Assembly: GCF_017052465.1 (NCBI RefSeq)
Contig: NZ_JAFHKT010000130.1
Coordinates: forward strand, 1 to 64,000
Source of the DNA: Arthrobacter pascens
GTDB taxonomy: Bacteria > Actinomycetota > Actinomycetes > Actinomycetales > Micrococcaceae
Direction of reading: 5' to 3'
Length of the DNA: 64,000 bases
Made by a program: the position numbers and the translations under genes. Position 1 is the stretch's first letter; each line of letters opens with the position of its first letter. Below the pieces are notes generated by a model. That model was not told where the DNA came from and made no database searches. It saw only the letters and a list, made by a program, of their open reading frames with translations. Positions 59,832 to 64,000 of the stretch are shown here, in pieces.

Positions 59832-62519
59832 GTGACTTCCGCTTTCCTGGACCCTGCAGGCACCGCTGGCCCCTTTAACCTGGGGGCCATCGGTGCCGGA
59901 CTGGTCTTCGCAGACTCCCTGGGGCGGCTCGCCGCGGCGCTGCGTGCGGACAGCCCGGCCGGGGCCGCGGTGGTGCAGGCCCCGCCCGGCACAGGCAAGA
60001 CCACGCTGGTTCCTCCGTTGGTCGCCAACCTCCTCTCCGGCGGGTCACCTCCGGAGCCCGGCCCGGCGGGCGGCAAGGTGCCGCGCACGGTGGTGACCCA
60101 GCCCCGCCGTGTTGCCGCGCGCGCGGCGGCCCGGCGTCTTGCCGCCCTGGACGGCAGCCGGCTCCGGGACCGCGTGGGGTATACCGTCGGCGGCGAGCGC
60201 AAGGCGGGCGCGGGGACCCTGATCGAGTTCGTCACTCCGGGCATCCTGTTGCGCCGCCTGCTCTCGGATCCCGGGCTGGAAGGCACCGGTGCAGTGATCC
60301 TCGATGAGGTCCATGAACGAGGGCTGGAAACCGACCTCCTGCTCGGGATGCTCGCCGAGGTCCGCCTGCTGCGTGGCGACCTCACGCTCGTCGCCATGTC
60401 GGCCACGCTGGACGCACCGCGGTTCGCCGCGCTGTTGGGGGAGCACGACGGCGGCGCTCCGGTTCCCGTCGTCGACTGCCCTTCGGCGCTGCACACCCTC
60501 ACAGTGGACTGGGCGCCCTCGGCGATGCCCCGGCTGGACAGCCGGGGCGTGACCCGGCCCTTCCTGGACCACGTCGCAGACACCACGGCCGCCGCCCACC
60601 TCCACGCCCTCGAAACAGACCCCGGCATCGACGCGCTGGTGTTCCTTCCGGGCGCCCGGGAGGTGTCCCACGTCGCAGACCGGCTGCGCGGCAGGGTCAA
60701 GGCCGAAGTGCTGGAGCTGCACGGCCAGGCCGGCCCGGCGGAGCAGGACCGCGCCGTCTCCGGACGGGACCCCGGCGGCCCCGCCCGGATCGTCGTCTCC
60801 ACGGCATTGGCCGAATCCTCCCTTACCGTTCCCGGGGTCCGGCTGGTCATCGACGCGGGCCTGTCCCGCGAGCTGCGCCGCGACGCCAACCGCGGCATGT
60901 CCGGCCTGGTGACCGTGTCCTGTTCGCGGGCGTCCGCCGAGCAGCGGGCCGGACGGGCGGCCCGCCAGGGTCCCGGAACAGTGGTCCGCTGCTATGACCA
61001 GAAGGCCTTCGGTGCTGCGCCGGCCCACCGTACCCCGGAGGTCGCTGCGGCGGACCTGACCGGCGCCGCCCTGGTCCTGGCCTGCTGGGGATCCCCCGGC
61101 GGAAGCGGACTGGCCCTCCCGGACGCGCCGCCCAAGGCAGCAATGGACGACGCCGTCGAAGTGCTGCGGGAACTCGGGGCGGTGGCACCGGACGGCCATG
61201 CCACACCGCTGGGCAAGATCCTTGCCAGGATTCCGGCTGACCCGCGGCTGGGACGCGCGCTGCTGGACGGCGCCGCCATGGTGGGGCCACGCACGGCGGC
61301 GGAGACAGTCGCCGTCGTTTCCGGAGACCAGCGCGCGCCGGGCGCAGACCTTCCGCGCCTGCTCGCATCGCTCCGCGGTGGCAAGGATCCGGCCGCCGGG
61401 CGATGGGCCGAGGAAGCCCGGCGCATGGAGGCGATTGCACGCCAGGAGGCGTCCGGCCTGGAAACCGCCGGACTGGAAACCTCCGGCCGTGCGCAGTCCC
61501 GGCCCGCCGCGCAAACGGCGTCGGCGGAAGCCGTAGGGTTCGTCGTCGCCCTCGCGTTTCCGGACCGGGTGGCGCGCCGTGTTCCGGGCCCGGGACCGGA
61601 GCGCTACCTGCTGGCCTCCGGCACGCGGGCGGGCCTGCCGTCGGGCAGTCCGTTGTCCGGCCATGAGTGGCTGGCTGTCGCCGAGGTGTCGCGGGCCGGT
61701 GGGCGGGATGCGGCCGGGACCGGAGCCGTCATCCGCTCCGCGGCGCCGCTTACCGCGGACACGGCCGAAGCCGCCGCCCGGAACCTGCTGGGCGAGACGG
61801 TGGAAGCCGGGTTCAGCCAGGGAAAGGTCACCGCCAGAAGGGAACGCCGGCTGGGCGCGATAGTCCTTTCCTCAACCCCGGTGCGGCCCACGGCCGGGGA
61901 GGGCCGGGCCGCCGTGGCCCGGGCGCTGGAGCGTGAAGGGCTGGGAACCATCGGATGGTCGACGGCGGCGGACGCCCTGCGCCGCCGGCTCGCCCTGCTG
62001 CACCGGGAACTGGGTGCGCCGTGGCCGGACGTTTCCGAGCAGGCCCTGCTGTCGCGGCTGGACGAATGGCTTGCCCCGGAGCTTGAGGCACTCGCCGGCG
62101 GGACCCCGGTGAACAGAATCGAGCTGGCAGACCCGCTGCGCCGGCTCCTGCCGTGGCCGGAGGCGGCACGGCTGGGTGAACTGGCGCCGGAAGGCCTTGA
62201 CGTGCCGAGCGGTTCCCGTGTGCGGATCGACTACCCGGATGTTGGCGACGACGGCGGCCGGCCCGTGGTGGCGGTCAAGCTCCAGGAATGCTTCGGCTGG
62301 GCGGAGACGCCGCGACTGGTGGACGGGACAGTTCCGGTGCTGTTCCATCTGCTCTCGCCGGCGCGGCGTCCGCTTGCCGTAACCGATGACCTCGCATCGT
62401 TCTGGTCCGGACCTTACGCGCAGGTCCGCGCCGAGATGCGCGGACGCTATCCGAAGCATCCCTGGCCGGAGGACCCGTGGACCGCCCCGGCCACGGCGCG
62501 CACGAAAGCCCGGATGTAA
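59832..62519 (+). CDS. hrpB: ATP-dependent helicase HrpB
   Basis: About 895 residues. DEAH-box motifs in order: I APPGTGKTTLVPPLVANLLS, Ia TQPRRVAARAAARRLA, II ILDEVHERGLETDLLLGM, III MSATLDAPRF, then VVSTALAESSLTVPGVRLVI (V) and QRAGRAARQGPG (VI). The C-terminal HrpB domain (LQECFGWAETPRLVDGTVPV, SPARRPLAVTDDLASFW) is present and characteristic. GTG 59832 is the most likely start. Role is RNA/DNA unwinding; not essential in most bacteria. Confidence 0.95.
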   Translation: MTSAFLDPAGTAGPFNLGAIGAGLVFADSLGRLAAALRADSPAGAAVVQAPPGTGKTTLVPPLVANLLSGGSPPEPGPAGGKVPRTVVTQPRRVAARAAARRLAALDGSRLRDRVGYTVGGERKAGAGTLIEFVTPGILLRRLLSDPGLEGTGAVILDEVHERGLETDLLLGMLAEVRLLRGDLTLVAMSATLDAPRFAALLGEHDGGAPVPVVDCPSALHTLTVDWAPSAMPRLDSRGVTRPFLDHVADTTAAAHLHALETDPGIDALVFLPGAREVSHVADRLRGRVKAEVLELHGQAGPAEQDRAVSGRDPGGPARIVVSTALAESSLTVPGVRLVIDAGLSRELRRDANRGMSGLVTVSCSRASAEQRAGRAARQGPGTVVRCYDQKAFGAAPAHRTPEVAAADLTGAALVLACWGSPGGSGLALPDAPPKAAMDDAVEVLRELGAVAPDGHATPLGKILARIPADPRLGRALLDGAAMVGPRTAAETVAVVSGDQRAPGADLPRLLASLRGGKDPAAGRWAEEARRMEAIARQEASGLETAGLETSGRAQSRPAAQTASAEAVGFVVALAFPDRVARRVPGPGPERYLLASGTRAGLPSGSPLSGHEWLAVAEVSRAGGRDAAGTGAVIRSAAPLTADTAEAAARNLLGETVEAGFSQGKVTARRERRLGAIVLSSTPVRPTAGEGRAAVARALEREGLGTIGWSTAADALRRRLALLHRELGAPWPDVSEQALLSRLDEWLAPELEALAGGTPVNRIELADPLRRLLPWPEAARLGELAPEGLDVPSGSRVRIDYPDVGDDGGRPVVAVKLQECFGWAETPRLVDGTVPVLFHLLSPARRPLAVTDDLASFWSGPYAQVRAEMRGRYPKHPWPEDPWTAPATARTKARM

Positions 62520-62691
62520 CCCCCGAACACCGTGTTCCCTGGCACCGGAGGCGATGGCACGGATGCCGGCGGGGTCCGGATAGGTCCCGGTTACAAACCT
62601 GAAACTTTTTGTCCCCGCGGTGAAACATTGCCCGGTTACGCTAATGCCAACTGAGACAACGTGGTCTCGGTCCGCATGAAAGGACACAACG

Positions 62692-62835
62692 ATGATGCTT
62701 TGGAGCAACTTCCTTCTCGATTTCAGTCCGCATGACGACGATCCGCAGGCAAATGCCGGCAAGGGTGTCACCGAATTTCCCAGCGGCCAGCTGACGTCGA
62801 GCGCCTGGGAAGGGTGGTGGCACGACGACTCCTAG
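62692..62835 (+). CDS. Small protein, unknown function (47 residues)
   Basis: Begins MMLWSNFLLDFSPHDDDP and ends SSAWEGWWHDDS. AAAGGA stands seven bases before ATG 62692, codon use looks like the neighbours and the gap between hrpB and the EF-G-like gene is otherwise empty. Acidic and Trp-rich; no family known to me. Confidence 0.5.
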   Translation: MMLWSNFLLDFSPHDDDPQANAGKGVTEFPSGQLTSSAWEGWWHDDS

Positions 62836-62978
62836 GGCTGGTCGCGTCCGGTGACGGGCTCCGGCTCCCGGTTCCACAGTGGCACGCCTCTCCCTATTGC
62901 TGTCCGGCCGCCTCAGGGTGTCGAATCGACTTACCAAGGCCGCGTGGCGGCTCAGCACTAGGACGCCGGGAGATGGTC

Positions 62979-64000
62979 ATGTCCCTGAAAGGCACAAATG
63001 GCCGGGGCAAGGGCCCCGGCCGCGGCAGTACGGATCTTCGTCGGGCCGATGCGTCTGCGGGGATGCAGGCCGACGCGCCGGAGAAGGTCCGCAACATTGC
63101 GCTTGTGGGCCACTCGGGAGCGGGAAAGACGCTGCTGCTTGAGGCACTGTTGGCAGCCACCGGCGTCATATCCCGGATGGGGTCGATCGAGGACGGTAAT
63201 ACGGTCAGCGACGCGGAACCCTCCGAAATCCATCAGCAGCGCTCCGTGGTGCTCTCGGTGGCCCCGCTGCTGTACGACGGCATCAAGGTGAACCTCCTGG
63301 ACACGCCGGGCTACGGGGATTTCACGGGTGAGCTGCGCGCCGGGCTGCGCGCAGCCGATGCGGCGCTGTTCGTGGTGTCCGCCCTGGATGACATCGATGC
63401 GGCCACCACGGCGCTGTGGGCGGAGTGCGACCAGCTCGGAGTGCCGCGGGCCGTGGTGATCAGCCGGCTGGACCATCCGCGGGCCAATTTCGAAGCGACC
63501 CTCGCCGCATGCCAGCGGGCCTTCGGCGACTCGGTGGTGCCGGCCTACCTTCCGGTGCGCACCGGTACGGAGATCACCGGTCTGCTGGGGCTGCTCTCCG
63601 GGACGGTAGCGGATTACACGGACGGCGACCCGGTCCCGGCAGAGCGCGGGGCCAGCCCCGACGAGCTTTCCGAATCGGAGGCGGCACGCGGGGCCCTCAT
63701 AGAGGGCATCATCTCGGAGAGCGAAGATGAGACGCTGATGGACCGCTACCTCGGCGGCGAGGAAATCGACGTCGACATCCTGGTGGCGGACCTCGAGACC
63801 GCCGTGGCCCGCGGGTCCTTCTTCCCCGTGCTCGCGACTTCGGCGACGACGGGACTTGGAGTAGCCGAACTCCTGGACATGCTGACCCGCGCTTTCCCCT
63901 CGCCGGCGGAGCGTGAGCTGCCCGCGGCAACCGATCTTGCCGGGGCGCCGGTGGGCCTGACCTGCGATCCGGCGGGGCCGCTGGCAGGAGAAGTCGTGCG
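62979..64000 (+). CDS. Elongation factor G-like GTPase (EF-G2-type), partial
   Basis: About 340 residues visible; runs off the right edge. G1 is NIALVGHSGAGKTLLLEAL, the switch II/G3 motif LLDTPGYGDFTGELRAGL and G4-like region VVISRLDHPRANF (usual NKxD replaced by SRLD). A 36-residue Gly/Arg-rich N-terminal extension (GTNGRGKGPGRGSTDLRRAD) is typical of the actinobacterial EF-G-like branch. GGGAG lies six bases before ATG 62979. Translation-related, precise role unknown. Confidence 0.88.
   Translation, partial: MSLKGTNGRGKGPGRGSTDLRRADASAGMQADAPEKVRNIALVGHSGAGKTLLLEALLAATGVISRMGSIEDGNTVSDAEPSEIHQQRSVVLSVAPLLYDGIKVNLLDTPGYGDFTGELRAGLRAADAALFVVSALDDIDAATTALWAECDQLGVPRAVVISRLDHPRANFEATLAACQRAFGDSVVPAYLPVRTGTEITGLLGLLSGTVADYTDGDPVPAERGASPDELSESEAARGALIEGIISESEDETLMDRYLGGEEIDVDILVADLETAVARGSFFPVLATSATTGLGVAELLDMLTRAFPSPAERELPAATDLAGAPVGLTCDPAGPLAGEVV

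Noticed and set aside
59501..61664. Long open frames antisense to hrpB
   Set aside because: Opposite-strand shadows of a high-GC gene; composition is Arg/Ser/Gly-rich and no domain is visible, while the sense strand has all helicase motifs.
1..64000. tRNA, rRNA, CRISPR array, insertion sequence or prophage
   Set aside because: Reading both strands I found no CCA-ending cloverleaf, no rRNA segment, no regularly spaced repeat array, and no transposase, integrase or phage gene.

Overview
The window looks like chromosome of a high-GC actinobacterium of the Arthrobacter/Pseudarthrobacter type (Micrococcaceae). This is inferred from base composition, GTG/TTG start usage and gene families, not from a marker gene. 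Gene density is high. I saw no rRNA or tRNA gene, CRISPR array or insertion sequence.

Layout. 1-3600: end of a dipeptide-type ABC importer operon and a PLP dehydratase. 3669-5857: an amylo-alpha-1,6-glucosidase gene broken by one missing base, whose intact paralogue lies at 39793-41952. 6069-10838: ProC-like reductase, DHFR-like reductase, and a dicarboxylate/amino-acid symporter divergent from an aspartate racemase-GntR pair, with a palindromic operator between them. 12514-19631: an amine or amino-acid catabolic locus (MFS porter, FAD amine-oxidase-like enzyme, DapA-family lyase/aldolase, aminobutyraldehyde-type dehydrogenase) beside a GntR regulator translationally coupled to a soluble cache-domain sensor. 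The same operator-like sequence occurs before the MFS gene and between the regulator and the FAD gene.

19734-28096 is the highlight: an apparently complete RiPP (ribosomally made, modified peptide) gene cluster on the minus strand. A TTG-initiated 53-residue precursor (27828-27989) ends in a Thr/Ala/Pro-rich stretch with one cysteine, at the C-terminus. It is followed by an M16 peptidase pair, an EpiD/CypD/TvaF-type cysteine decarboxylase, a degenerate and an intact aminoglycoside-phosphotransferase-like protein, a HopA1-like protein, and an ABC ATPase with a large membrane protein. The kinase plus HopA1 set is the dehydration machinery known from class V lanthipeptides and thioamitides. The core resembles the linaridin cypemycin, but YcaO/TfuA and recognisable CypH/CypL are absent. 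The predicted product is a dehydrated linear peptide with a C-terminal aminovinyl-cysteine ring.

28316-36502: a small autoregulated HTH protein, then a second amino-acid catabolic locus (threonine-dehydratase-like enzyme, RidA, polar amino-acid ABC importer, RraA-like aldolase) divergent from an aminotransferase-TetR pair with inverted-repeat operators between them. 36518-49851: mixed housekeeping and accessory genes (ArfB-like factor, lipoprotein, DHFR-like enzyme, acyltransferase, intact glucosidase, MFS, gamma-glutamyltransferase, CapA-like protein, phosphoribosyltransferase-hydrolase fusion, tandem Lrp regulator). 49981-64000: MFS plus M20 amidohydrolase operon, alpha/beta hydrolases, MHS transporter with a LacI-type operator, a rifampin-phosphotransferase-like enzyme, 2H phosphoesterase-like protein, VOC protein, HrpB helicase, and the start of an EF-G-like GTPase that runs off the window.
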